Below, piece by piece: positions 26,588 through 34,817 of a stretch of DNA of 47,918 nt (the stretch's first letter is position 1; every line of letters begins with the position of its first letter). Below the pieces are notes generated by a model. That model did no database searches and was not told the origin of the DNA. It saw only the letters and a program-made list of their open reading frames with translations. The DNA is from Anaerolineales bacterium. GTDB lineage: Bacteria; Chloroflexota; Anaerolineae; Anaerolineales; UBA11579. The DNA lies in contig JAHCIH010000014.1 in NCBI GenBank assembly GCA_026129335.1, positions 1 through 47,918 of the forward strand. Reading direction: 5' to 3'. A program made the position numbers and the translations under genes.

Positions 26588-26589
26588 GC

Positions 26590-28023
26590 ATGCTGACCAT
26601 CGCCGACCTGGTCGAAGCGATCAGTGGGCACCGCCCGGCTGCTGCGGCGCAGCCCCTCTCCGGGGCTACGCACGATTCGCGCAGCGCCTCGGCGGGCATG
26701 CTCTTCGTGGCCTTCAAGGGCGAACAGGCAGACGGGCACGACTACGTCGCCGCGGCCTTCAAGAACGGCGCCATCGTCGCCTTTATCGAGCGGGATGTCC
26801 CCGACGACTGGGCGCTGCTCGATCTGCGCCAGGGACCGCCGCCCGAAGACTTCGCCTGGCAGACCCCGCTGTGCATCCGCGTGGAGAGCAGCCTGGCAGC
26901 CCTGCAGCAGGCCGCGGCTTTCTGGCGGCGCAAGCTGACCCAGCTGCGTGTCATCGGCATTACCGGCAGCGTGGGCAAAACCACCACCAAGGAACTCACC
27001 GCCGAAGTGCTTTCACAGCGCTTCCACACCTTCAAATCCAGCGGCAACTTCAACAACGAGATCGGCCTGCCGCTCAGCGTGCTCTCGCTGACCGAGGAGC
27101 ACCAGTGCGCCGTGCTGGAGATGGGCTTCTACGTGATCGGTGAGATCGCCTTGCTGGCGGACATCGCCGTCCCCGAAGTGGGCGTGCTGACCAACATTGG
27201 CACGGTCCACGCCGAGCGTGCCGGTTCGCAGGAAGCCATCTACCAGGGCAAAGCCGAGCTGGTACGGGCGCTGCCCAGCCACGGCACGGCCATCCTGAAC
27301 ATGGATGATCAGAACGTTAAACGCATGGCCACTGAGACCCAGGCGCGGGTATTCTTTTACGGCTTGGACCCGGCTGCAGACTTGTGGGCCGACAATGTCG
27401 AAGGCCTTGGGCTGGACGGTGTGCGCTTCCAGCTGCATTACCAGGGCGAAACCCTGCATGTGCGTATTCCCCTGATTGGCCGCCATTCGGTGCACACCGC
27501 CCTGCGGGCGGCCGCGGTGGGCCTGGTGGAAGGCATGAACTGGGGTGAGATCCTCTCCGGCCTACGCATTGGCAACCCGCAGCTGCGCCTGGTCACCGTG
27601 CAGGGCCGCAACGACTCGCTGCTGCTGGATGACACCTACAACGCCTCGCCCGAGTCGACCATGGCGGCGCTCAACCTGCTCGGTGAGCTGGACGGGCGCA
27701 AGATCGCCGTGCTCGGCGACATGCTCGAGCTGGGGCCTTACGAGGCCCAGGGCCACCAGATGGTCGGCGCACTGGCCGCCGAAGTGGCCGATGTGCTCGT
27801 TACCGTGGGGCCGCGCGCCCGCACCATCGCCGAGGCGGCCGCAGCCGGCGGGCTGGATGCAGCCGCCATCCGCCAGTTCGAGACCAGCGAAGAGGCTCTG
27901 AGCGAACTGCGCGGCCTGCTCTCGCCGGGCGATGTTGTGCTGGTCAAGGGTTCACGGGCCTTGAAAATGGAAACCATTGTGCCGCAGCTGGAAGAGCGGC
28001 CGGAAGCGGAGCAAACCCAATGA
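26590..28023 (+). CDS. murF: UDP-MurNAc-tripeptide--D-Ala-D-Ala ligase
   Basis: A 477-residue Mur ligase that adds D-Ala-D-Ala to the cytoplasmic peptidoglycan precursor. The ATP loop GITGSVGKTTTK is at 123-134; LDDTYNASPESTMAAL and VLGDMLELG are MurF-specific blocks that separate it from MurE, and the MurE meso-DAP/Lys selection motif is absent. ATG 26590 lies 2 nt after the ftsI stop, with CGGAG just upstream. It overlaps mraY by 4 nt. Confidence 0.95.
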   Translation: MLTIADLVEAISGHRPAAAAQPLSGATHDSRSASAGMLFVAFKGEQADGHDYVAAAFKNGAIVAFIERDVPDDWALLDLRQGPPPEDFAWQTPLCIRVESSLAALQQAAAFWRRKLTQLRVIGITGSVGKTTTKELTAEVLSQRFHTFKSSGNFNNEIGLPLSVLSLTEEHQCAVLEMGFYVIGEIALLADIAVPEVGVLTNIGTVHAERAGSQEAIYQGKAELVRALPSHGTAILNMDDQNVKRMATETQARVFFYGLDPAADLWADNVEGLGLDGVRFQLHYQGETLHVRIPLIGRHSVHTALRAAAVGLVEGMNWGEILSGLRIGNPQLRLVTVQGRNDSLLLDDTYNASPESTMAALNLLGELDGRKIAVLGDMLELGPYEAQGHQMVGALAAEVADVLVTVGPRARTIAEAAAAGGLDAAAIRQFETSEEALSELRGLLSPGDVVLVKGSRALKMETIVPQLEERPEAEQTQ

Positions 28024-29012
28024 GCGGCAGCGGTGCAGCCCTGGTATTGGCGGGGATCAGCTTCATCATGACGGTGATTTGGGGCGGTCCGCTGATTCGT
28101 ATTTTGCGCTCACTGAAAGTGGGCGACAGCATCCGCCTGGAAGCCCCCAAGCGCCATTCCATTAAAGTGGGCACGCCCACCATGGGCGGGGTCATGTTCA
28201 TCCTGCCGGTGCTGTTGGTCACCATTCTGCTCAACGCCGTACCGCTCATCGGCCTCAGCGGGGTGGGCCGCTCCATCCTGGTGCCAATGGGCGCCATGAT
28301 CGCTTTTGGTGTGCTGGGCGGCCTGGACGATTGGCGCAAGCTGACCAAGCGCGAAGTGGGCGAGGGCATGCGCCCGCGCACCAAGTTCATTTTGCAGCTC
28401 ATCCTCGCCGGCGTTTTGGCCTACGCCCTGCAGGACCTGCTGCACGTCCCTCATTTGTATTTGCCGGGCTACCGCGCCGAGATCAACCTGGGCTGGCTCT
28501 TCTACCCCATCGCTGTCTTCATTATTGCCGGCTCGGCCAACGCGGTGAACTTCACCGATGGGCTGGATGGTCTCTCCGGCCTGATCTCGGCCACCGCCTT
28601 CGCCACCTTTGGCGGCATCGCCTTGCTGCAGGGGCAGGTCTTTCTCGGCCAGTTCTGCTTCACCCTGGTGGGCGCGCTGTTCGGTTTCCTGTGGTTCAAC
28701 GTGCACCCTGCGCAGCTGATCATGGGCGACACCGGCGCCATGGCGCTGGGCGCCACACTGGGCGTGGTGGCGCTGATGACCGGCCACTGGATCCTCTACC
28801 CGATCATCTGCATCATCCCCACCGGCGAGATCCTCAGCGTGGTCGCCCAGGTGGGCTTCTTCCGCCTCACCGGCGGCCGCCGCCTGCTCAAGATGTCGCC
28901 GATGCACCTGCACTTCGAACTCTCCGGCTGGAGCGAAACCCAGATCGTGCAGCGTTTCTGGCTGGTCAGCCTATTGTTCGCCATGATCGGCGTATCGCTG
29001 GCCATGATTTGA
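28020..29012 (+). CDS. mraY: Phospho-MurNAc-pentapeptide translocase
   Basis: A 330-residue polytopic enzyme that transfers phospho-MurNAc-pentapeptide to undecaprenyl phosphate (lipid I). It has about ten membrane segments and the family motifs HSIKVGTPTMGGV, FTDGLDGLSG (metal-binding Asp), NVHPAQLIMGDTGAMALGATLG and SPMHLHFELSGW. In the last, the usual HHH is His-Leu-His (residues 296-298), an unusual middle position. The start is in the ATGA overlap with murF. Confidence 0.96.
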   Translation: MSGSGAALVLAGISFIMTVIWGGPLIRILRSLKVGDSIRLEAPKRHSIKVGTPTMGGVMFILPVLLVTILLNAVPLIGLSGVGRSILVPMGAMIAFGVLGGLDDWRKLTKREVGEGMRPRTKFILQLILAGVLAYALQDLLHVPHLYLPGYRAEINLGWLFYPIAVFIIAGSANAVNFTDGLDGLSGLISATAFATFGGIALLQGQVFLGQFCFTLVGALFGFLWFNVHPAQLIMGDTGAMALGATLGVVALMTGHWILYPIICIIPTGEILSVVAQVGFFRLTGGRRLLKMSPMHLHFELSGWSETQIVQRFWLVSLLFAMIGVSLAMI

Positions 29013-29016
29013 TGAT

Positions 29017-30387
29017 ATGGACTGGAAGGGAGCACGCGTGATCGTAGTTGGAGCCGGACGCCAAGGCATTGCCACCGCCGCCTTTGCCGCGGGCCGTGGC
29101 GCGCAGGTGGTGCTGACCGACGCCCGCCCCACCGACGCGCTGGGCGAAGCCCAACGCCGCCTGGAGGGGCTGGCGGTGGAATGGCAGCTCGGCAGCCACC
29201 CGTTGGCCATGCTGGACGGGACACAGGCGCTGTTCCTCTCCGGCGGCGTACCGGGCGACATCCCGCTGGTGGCCGAGGCGCAGGCGCGCGGCGTGCCGAT
29301 CTCCAACGATTCGCAGCTTTTCCTGGAACTGGCTCCCTGCCTGGTGGCGGGCATCACCGGCTCAGCCGGCAAGACCACCACCACCACGCTGGCTGGCCGC
29401 ATGCTGGCCGCCATGCAGGGCCGCGGCGTCCACAGAGCCTGGGTGGGCGGCAACATCGGCAACCCCTTGCTGGCCGACCTCGACCAGATGGCCAAGGATG
29501 ATGTGGCCGTGATGGAGCTTTCCAGCTTCCAGCTGGAATGGATGACCCGTGCGCCGCAAGTAGCCGCGATCCTCAATCTGGCGCCCAACCATCTGGACCG
29601 CCACGGCACGATGGAAGCCTACACCGCCGCCAAGGCGCGCATTCTGGATTTCCAGACCGCCGAGGACATCGCTGTGCTCAACCGCGAAGACCCGGCGACT
29701 TGGGCATTGGCGGATCGCGTGCAGGGTGAACTGTGGAGCTTTGGCCATGGTGAACTGCCCACCGGACAAAGCGGCACCTTCCTGCGCGATGGCCAGGTTT
29801 GGCTGCGCACAGCTGAAGGCGAAACCGCCGTCTTGCCGGTGGACGAGATCGAATTGATCGGCGAACACAATTTGAGCAACGTATTGGCCGCCTGCGCCAT
29901 CGCAGCCGCGGCCGGCGCGGATGCCGCCGCGCTGCGCGCCGGCGTGCAGGGCTTTCACGGCGCGCCGCACCGCCTGGAGTGGGTGCGCGGCCTGAACGGC
30001 GCGGATTGGTACAACGACTCCATCGCCACCGCTCCGCAGCGCACCGAGGCGGCGCTGTATTCCTTTAACCGCCCGGTGGTCTTGCTGCTCGGCGGCCGCG
30101 ACAAGGGGCTGCCCTGGGGCGACCTGGCCCTGCTGGCCGCCGCCCGCTGCCGCCAAGTGGTCTTGTTCGGCGAAGCGGCGCCGATGCTGGATGAAGTCTT
30201 CGCCCGCTATGCGCCGGAACTGCCCCGCAGCCAGGCGAGCGGCCTGGCCGCCGCCGTGGCGGCGGCCGCCGAAGCCGCTCGCCCGGGCGACGTGGTGCTG
30301 CTGGCGCCGGGCGGCACCAGCTTCGATGAATTCGTGGATTTTGAAGCGCGCGGCGAACGGTTTCGCCAACTGGTGAGTGAATTATGA
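29017..30387 (+). CDS. murD: UDP-MurNAc-L-Ala--D-Glu ligase
   Basis: A 456-residue Mur ligase adding D-glutamate. It has an N-terminal dinucleotide-like fold (VIVVGAGRQGIATAAFAAGRG), the ATP loop GITGSAGKTTTT at 112-123, ELSSFQLEWM and the NLAPNHLDRHGTMEAY block specific to MurD, and the C-terminal LLGGRDKGLPW. ATG 29017 follows the mraY stop by 4 nt; ftsW overlaps its end by 4 nt. Confidence 0.96.
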   Translation: MDWKGARVIVVGAGRQGIATAAFAAGRGAQVVLTDARPTDALGEAQRRLEGLAVEWQLGSHPLAMLDGTQALFLSGGVPGDIPLVAEAQARGVPISNDSQLFLELAPCLVAGITGSAGKTTTTTLAGRMLAAMQGRGVHRAWVGGNIGNPLLADLDQMAKDDVAVMELSSFQLEWMTRAPQVAAILNLAPNHLDRHGTMEAYTAAKARILDFQTAEDIAVLNREDPATWALADRVQGELWSFGHGELPTGQSGTFLRDGQVWLRTAEGETAVLPVDEIELIGEHNLSNVLAACAIAAAAGADAAALRAGVQGFHGAPHRLEWVRGLNGADWYNDSIATAPQRTEAALYSFNRPVVLLLGGRDKGLPWGDLALLAAARCRQVVLFGEAAPMLDEVFARYAPELPRSQASGLAAAVAAAAEAARPGDVVLLAPGGTSFDEFVDFEARGERFRQLVSEL

Positions 30388-31682
30388 GCGAACAGACTTT
30401 CGAAGACCTGAACGACCTGCAGCCCGAGGCGCCGCAGACTGAGGCGCCGCGCAGCGAGCGGCGCTCCCGCCGCCGCAAGCCATCCGCCTGGCCGCAGCTG
30501 GAAATGAACATCGATGTGCCGCTGCTGCTGGCCGTCTTCGCCTTGCTGATCTTCGGCGCGCTGATGGTCTATTCGGCCAGTTGGGACTTCTCGCTGGTCA
30601 ACTACAACGACCCCACGCGCATGTTCTTCCAGCAGATGCGCAGCCTGGGCGTGGCGTTGGTCGTGGGCACGGCCTGCTGCTTCATTCACTACCATTTCTG
30701 GCGCAAATACTCCGTGCTGCTGATGGGCGGTGTCGTGCTTGCTCTCGCCGCAGTGCTCATCTATGGCCAGGTGCTCTACGGTTCGGCGCGTTCCTTCTCC
30801 GCCGGCTCGTACATGCCCGGCGAGGTGGCCAAGCTGGTCACGCTGATTTACCTCTCCGTGTGGTTGTATTCCAAGCGCAAAGAACTGAGCAAAGTGACCT
30901 ACGGCCTGCTCCCGCTGGTCGGTATTTTAGGGCTGGTGGCCGGCCTGATTATTTTGCAGCCGGACATCAGCGCGGCGGCCACGATCATCTTCCTGGGCGG
31001 GCTGATGTTCTTCCTGGCCGGCGGCTCCCTGCTGCAGATCGGCCTGATCGTCAGCGGCACGCTGGCGCTGATCCCGCTGCTGATGCAGGTCAGCTACACG
31101 GCGCGGGTGCGCATCACTGATTACCTCACCGGCCTCAGCGACCCCACCCTGGCTAACGACCACATCCTGCGCGCCTACGAAGCCTTCGTCAAGGGCGGCT
31201 GGTTCGGCCTCGGCCTGGGCCAGTCCACCACCAAGCTCACCGGCCTGCCGGTGCCGCCCACCGACAGCGTCTTCGCCGTCATCGGCGAAGAGCTGGGCCT
31301 CTTCGGCGTGCTGCTGACCCTCTTGCTGTACGGCCTGATCCTGTGGCGCGGCTTGGTCATCGCCCGCCGCGCCCCGGACATGTTCGGCTCGCTGCTCGCC
31401 GGCGGAATCGCCCTGTGGATCGCCCTGGAAGCCAGCATCAACATGGCCGTGCTCGTAGGCCTGGTGCCCTTCGCCGGCAACACCCTGCCAATGATCAGCT
31501 TCGGCGGTTCCAGCCTGGTGACCAACCTGGCCGCGCTGGGGATCCTGATGAGCATTTCACGCGCCTCGCGTGCACAGAATGTAGAGGAAGAAAGGACTCT
31601 GGATGCGACTACTCGTGGCCGCCGGGGCGAGCGGGGGTGGGGTGTATCCCGCGCTCGCCGTGCTTCAAGAGTTGGGCAGTGA
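30384..31682 (+). CDS. ftsW: Division SEDS glycosyltransferase FtsW
   Basis: A 432-residue SEDS-family polymerase of septal glycan strands, partner of FtsI. A charged N-terminal tail of about 45 residues is followed by ten membrane segments, with GEVAKLVTLIYLSVWL (the SEDS KxxL region), LILQPDISAAATIIFLGG (catalytic Asp), the extracellular GLGLGQSTTKLTGLPVPPTDSVFAVIGEELGLFG loop and AGNTLPMISFGGSSL. The C-terminal 27 residues are basic (RGRRGERGWG, RARRASR) and are encoded in an 80-nt out-of-frame overlap with murG. ATG 30384 overlaps the murD stop. Confidence 0.95.
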   Translation: MSEQTFEDLNDLQPEAPQTEAPRSERRSRRRKPSAWPQLEMNIDVPLLLAVFALLIFGALMVYSASWDFSLVNYNDPTRMFFQQMRSLGVALVVGTACCFIHYHFWRKYSVLLMGGVVLALAAVLIYGQVLYGSARSFSAGSYMPGEVAKLVTLIYLSVWLYSKRKELSKVTYGLLPLVGILGLVAGLIILQPDISAAATIIFLGGLMFFLAGGSLLQIGLIVSGTLALIPLLMQVSYTARVRITDYLTGLSDPTLANDHILRAYEAFVKGGWFGLGLGQSTTKLTGLPVPPTDSVFAVIGEELGLFGVLLTLLLYGLILWRGLVIARRAPDMFGSLLAGGIALWIALEASINMAVLVGLVPFAGNTLPMISFGGSSLVTNLAALGILMSISRASRAQNVEEERTLDATTRGRRGERGWGVSRARRASRVGQ

Positions 31683-32745
31683 CGTGGAGCTGCTCTGGGT
31701 GGGCGCCGAGGGCGGCTTGGAGGAGGAGCTGGTGACTCGCGCCGGCTACACCTTCCGCACCCTGCCGACGGCCGGGCTGCAGGGCGTAGGCCTGCTGGCG
31801 ATCCCTGCCAACCTGCTGCGTATGCTGCGCGGCTACCGGGGCGCCCGCCAGTTGCTGGCGCAGTTCCGCCCGGACGTGCTCTTCTTCACCGGCAGCTTTG
31901 TGGCTGCCCCGGTGGCGCTGGCCGGGCGCAGGCTGCCCAGCCTGGTCTTCGTGCCGGATATTCGCCCGTTCAAGACAGGCTTGTCTGCCATCCTGCAGCG
32001 CTCCGGCGCCGGCTTCGCCGTACGCATCATTTCCAACCTGGCCAGTGTTATTGCCGTGGTGGCCGAGCAGGCCCGGGCGTATTTCCGCCGCCCGGAGCGG
32101 GTTGAGGTCACCGGCTATCCGCTGCGCGCTGAGATCACCCGCTGGGCGGGGGAGGGGCAACGGACTGCGGCGCGCCAACATTTCGGCCTGGAAGCGGATC
32201 AGCCAGTGCTGTTGGTCTTTGGCGGCAGCAAGGGTTCATTGTCGATCAACCGTGCGCTGTTGGCGGCCCTGCCTGAGCTTTTGGTGCAGATGCAGGTGCT
32301 GCACATCAGCGGGCAGGAAGGCTGGGCGGAAGTTCAAACAGCCCAGGAACAGCTGCCCCCGCGCCTTTCTGTGCGCTATCGCGCCTATCCTTACCTGCAC
32401 GAAGACATGGGCGCGGCCTTCGCCGCGGCCGACCTGGCCGTGTGCCGCGCCGGGGCATCCACCCTGGGTGAGTTGCCCCGCTTTGGTTTGCCCGCAGTGC
32501 TGGTGCCTATTCCTTTTAAAGAGCACCTGCAGCATGTAAACGCCGGCTACTTGCAGACGCAGGGCGCGGCGCTGGTGCTGGCCGATGAAGAGATGCCGGC
32601 GCGACTGGCGCAGACTGTGACGGAGCTGATGCAAGACAAGCCTCGCTTGCAGAAGCTGGCTGCGGCCATGGCGGTCCTGGCTGCGCCGGGCGCAGCCGCG
32701 GAAATTGCCGGCCACCTGCGCCGGTTGGGAGGGTTGCGCGGATGA
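31603..32745 (+). CDS. murG: UDP-GlcNAc:undecaprenyl-PP-MurNAc-pentapeptide transferase
   Basis: A 380-residue GT-B glycosyltransferase that makes lipid II. C-terminal motifs are clear: VFGGSKGSLSINRALL, and CRAGASTLGELPRFGLPAVLVPIPFKEHLQHVNAGYL, the UDP-GlcNAc site. The N-terminal glycine loop reads AAGASGGGVYPALAV: Gly13 stands where most MurG proteins have a conserved His (GGTGGHVxP). ATG 31603 gives the expected N-terminus and has AAGGA upstream, so the gene starts 80 nt inside ftsW. It overlaps the next gene by 4 nt. Confidence 0.93.
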   Translation: MRLLVAAGASGGGVYPALAVLQELGSDVELLWVGAEGGLEEELVTRAGYTFRTLPTAGLQGVGLLAIPANLLRMLRGYRGARQLLAQFRPDVLFFTGSFVAAPVALAGRRLPSLVFVPDIRPFKTGLSAILQRSGAGFAVRIISNLASVIAVVAEQARAYFRRPERVEVTGYPLRAEITRWAGEGQRTAARQHFGLEADQPVLLVFGGSKGSLSINRALLAALPELLVQMQVLHISGQEGWAEVQTAQEQLPPRLSVRYRAYPYLHEDMGAAFAAADLAVCRAGASTLGELPRFGLPAVLVPIPFKEHLQHVNAGYLQTQGAALVLADEEMPARLAQTVTELMQDKPRLQKLAAAMAVLAAPGAAAEIAGHLRRLGGLRG

Positions 32746-33257
32746 TTTCTCTCGAAACGCTGTTGTGGGTACTGATCGCTGTCTTCGCCTTCGTCGGCTT
32801 TTTGCGCGGCTGGTCCAAAGAAGTCTTGGTGACCTTCAGCCTCATTCTGGCCATCTTCGTCATCACCGTCTTTTTGCAATACATCCCCTTCATGGGCCCA
32901 TTTTTGGAGCAGGGCGGCCCCGCGCGGCAGTTCACCGCTCGCGCCGTCATCCTCATCGTCTTCGCTTTCTTCGGCTACCAGAGCCCCAAACTGCGCCAGA
33001 TTTCCGAGGTAGTTATGCGCCAGCGCTTTGAGGATTCGCTGCTCGGCGGGCTGGCCGGCGGCATCAACGGGTATTTCCTCTTCGGCTCGCTGCTCTACTA
33101 CCTTAACGTGGCCAATTACCCCTTCGACTGGGTGACCGCGCCCGGCAGCGAACTGCTCACCATGATGGCCTATATGCCGCCGGCTTTCCTCGGCGTGCCG
33201 GCCATCTATTTCGCCGTGGCGGTGGCGTTCACCTTCGTGATGGTTGTGGTGATATGA
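32742..33257 (+). CDS. CvpA-like integral membrane protein in the dcw cluster
   Basis: A 171-residue hydrophobic protein with four likely membrane segments (about 5-20, 28-50, 66-80 and 100-118, plus a hydrophobic C-terminus AIYFAVAVAFTFVMVVVI). The N-terminal FVGFLRGWSKEVLVTFSLILAIFV resembles the colicin V production (CvpA) family signature GFxRGxxxE; the resemblance is from reading alone. It overlaps murG and murC by 4 nt each, so it is translated as part of the cluster and may have a role in envelope growth. Confidence 0.6.
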   Translation: MISLETLLWVLIAVFAFVGFLRGWSKEVLVTFSLILAIFVITVFLQYIPFMGPFLEQGGPARQFTARAVILIVFAFFGYQSPKLRQISEVVMRQRFEDSLLGGLAGGINGYFLFGSLLYYLNVANYPFDWVTAPGSELLTMMAYMPPAFLGVPAIYFAVAVAFTFVMVVVI

Positions 33258-34642
33258 GCGCCACCACCCACTTCATCGGCATTGGCGGCACCGGGCTTTC
33301 GGCCATCGCCCGTGTGCTGCTCGAGCGCGGCGCAGCGGTCAGCGGCTCGGACCGCGAGGACTCTTCGCTGGCCCAGGCGCTGCGGACCGCCGGCGCGACC
33401 GTGCACATTGGTCACGCCGCCGTCAACGTGAATGGGGCGACCCAGGTGGTGCGCTCCTCGGCAGTGGGTGAGGACAATGTGGAAGTGCAGGCCGCTCGCG
33501 CCAAGGGGCTGCCGGTGTACAAGCGCGCCGAGTTCCTCGGCCAGCTGCTGGCGGACCAGCAGGTTATCGCCGTGGCCGGCTCGCACGGCAAAACCACCAC
33601 CACGGCCATGCTGGCCTGGGTGCTCACCGCGCTCAACCGCCGGCCCGGCTACATCATCGGCAGCCCGGCCGCCAACCTGGGCGGCAATGCCGCCGCCGGG
33701 GCGGGGCGGCTCTTCGTGGTGGAAGCTGACGAATACGACTACATGTTCCTGGGCCTCAGCCCGCAGCTGGCCCTGGTGACCAACGTGGAGCACGACCATC
33801 CGGATATGTTCCCCAGCGCCGAAAGCTTCATGGACGCCTTCCGCCAGTTCGTCGGCCGTATCGTTCCCGGCGGCTTGCTGCTGGCTTGCGCCGACGACCC
33901 CGGCGCCCGCCAGCTGGGTGAGTACGCTGCGAGCAAAGGTATCGAAGCTCGTTATTATGCGCATAGCCACTCCGAGGCGAGCTATCGGGCCAGGAACCTC
34001 ACCCCGCAAGAAGGGCAGGGCTATCGCTTCGAGGCACTGCTGGATGGCCAGCCACTGGCCGAGGTTAGCCTGGCCGTGCCCGGCCTGCACAACGCCCAGA
34101 ACGCGCTGGGCGCGCTGGCTGCCGCCCACGAGCTGGGGCTGGACCCCGCCGAGGCGGCCCTGGCCTTGGGCGACTTCCGCGGCACCGCGCGCCGCTTTGA
34201 GCTGCGCGGCGAAGCGGGCGGCGTGCTGCTGGTGGACGACTACGCCCACCATCCCACCGAGATACGCAGCGCTTTGGCTGCGGCCAAAGCGCGCTACCCC
34301 GGCCGCCGGCTTGTTGCCGTCTGGCAGCCGCACACCTTCAGTCGCACCAATCTGCTGCGCGCCGAGTTCGCCGCCGCCTTTGGCGACGCCGGCCAGGTGC
34401 TGGTCACCGATGTCTATGCGGCCCGCGAGCAGCAGCCCGAAGGCTTCGATCTGGACGGCGTGGTCGGCGGCATCCAGCACCCCGCTGCCGAACTGGCCGG
34501 CGACCTTGACGCGACGACGGCGCGCCTGACCGAACTGCTGCAGCCCGGCGACGTGCTGCTGGTCATGTCCGCCGGAGATGCAGTCTCCATCACCGAGCGA
34601 ATTTTCCGCCAACTACAGGAAAAGGAGAACGACCATGCTTGA
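33254..34642 (+). CDS. murC: UDP-N-acetylmuramate--L-alanine ligase
   Basis: A 462-residue Mur ligase that starts peptide-stem synthesis by adding L-alanine. It opens with the MurC-type HFIGIGGTGLSAIARVL, has the ATP loop GSHGKTTTT at 109-117, VEADEYDYMFLGL, TNVEHDHPDMF and the C-terminal LVDDYAHHPTEIRSAL and AVWQPHTFSRTNLL. ATG 33254 overlaps the preceding stop by 4 nt; the 60-aa gene begins 8 nt before its end. Confidence 0.96.
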   Translation: MSATTHFIGIGGTGLSAIARVLLERGAAVSGSDREDSSLAQALRTAGATVHIGHAAVNVNGATQVVRSSAVGEDNVEVQAARAKGLPVYKRAEFLGQLLADQQVIAVAGSHGKTTTTAMLAWVLTALNRRPGYIIGSPAANLGGNAAAGAGRLFVVEADEYDYMFLGLSPQLALVTNVEHDHPDMFPSAESFMDAFRQFVGRIVPGGLLLACADDPGARQLGEYAASKGIEARYYAHSHSEASYRARNLTPQEGQGYRFEALLDGQPLAEVSLAVPGLHNAQNALGALAAAHELGLDPAEAALALGDFRGTARRFELRGEAGGVLLVDDYAHHPTEIRSALAAAKARYPGRRLVAVWQPHTFSRTNLLRAEFAAAFGDAGQVLVTDVYAAREQQPEGFDLDGVVGGIQHPAAELAGDLDATTARLTELLQPGDVLLVMSAGDAVSITERIFRQLQEKENDHA

Positions 34643-34817
34643 CCAAAAAGAGAAGACCTTTGTGCTGACCCCCTTCGTGGTGGCCTATTCCGAAGAGTCC
34701 AAGCCGGACGCCGAGAAGAGCGCGCCCAGGGCGCGCAAGCCCGGCACTCACCTGAGCAAAGACGAGGCCACCCGCGAGGTGCTGCAACGCATCGCCCAGC
34801 GCGTCAAGAAGATTTGA
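34635..34817 (+). CDS. Small 60-aa basic protein between murC and murB
   Basis: A 60-residue protein I do not recognise. It starts MLDQKEKTFVLTPFVVAYSE, has a charged Pro-containing middle (KPDAEKSAPRARKPGTH) and a C-terminal amphipathic helix (SKDEATREVLQRIAQRVKKI). No membrane segment. AAAGGAG at 34621-34627 lies 7 nt before ATG 34635, a better ribosome site than most genes here. It overlaps murC by 8 nt and murB by 1 nt (TGATG), so it is firmly inside the translationally coupled cluster. Expression with the division genes is likely; function is open. Confidence 0.75.
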   Translation: MLDQKEKTFVLTPFVVAYSEESKPDAEKSAPRARKPGTHLSKDEATREVLQRIAQRVKKI

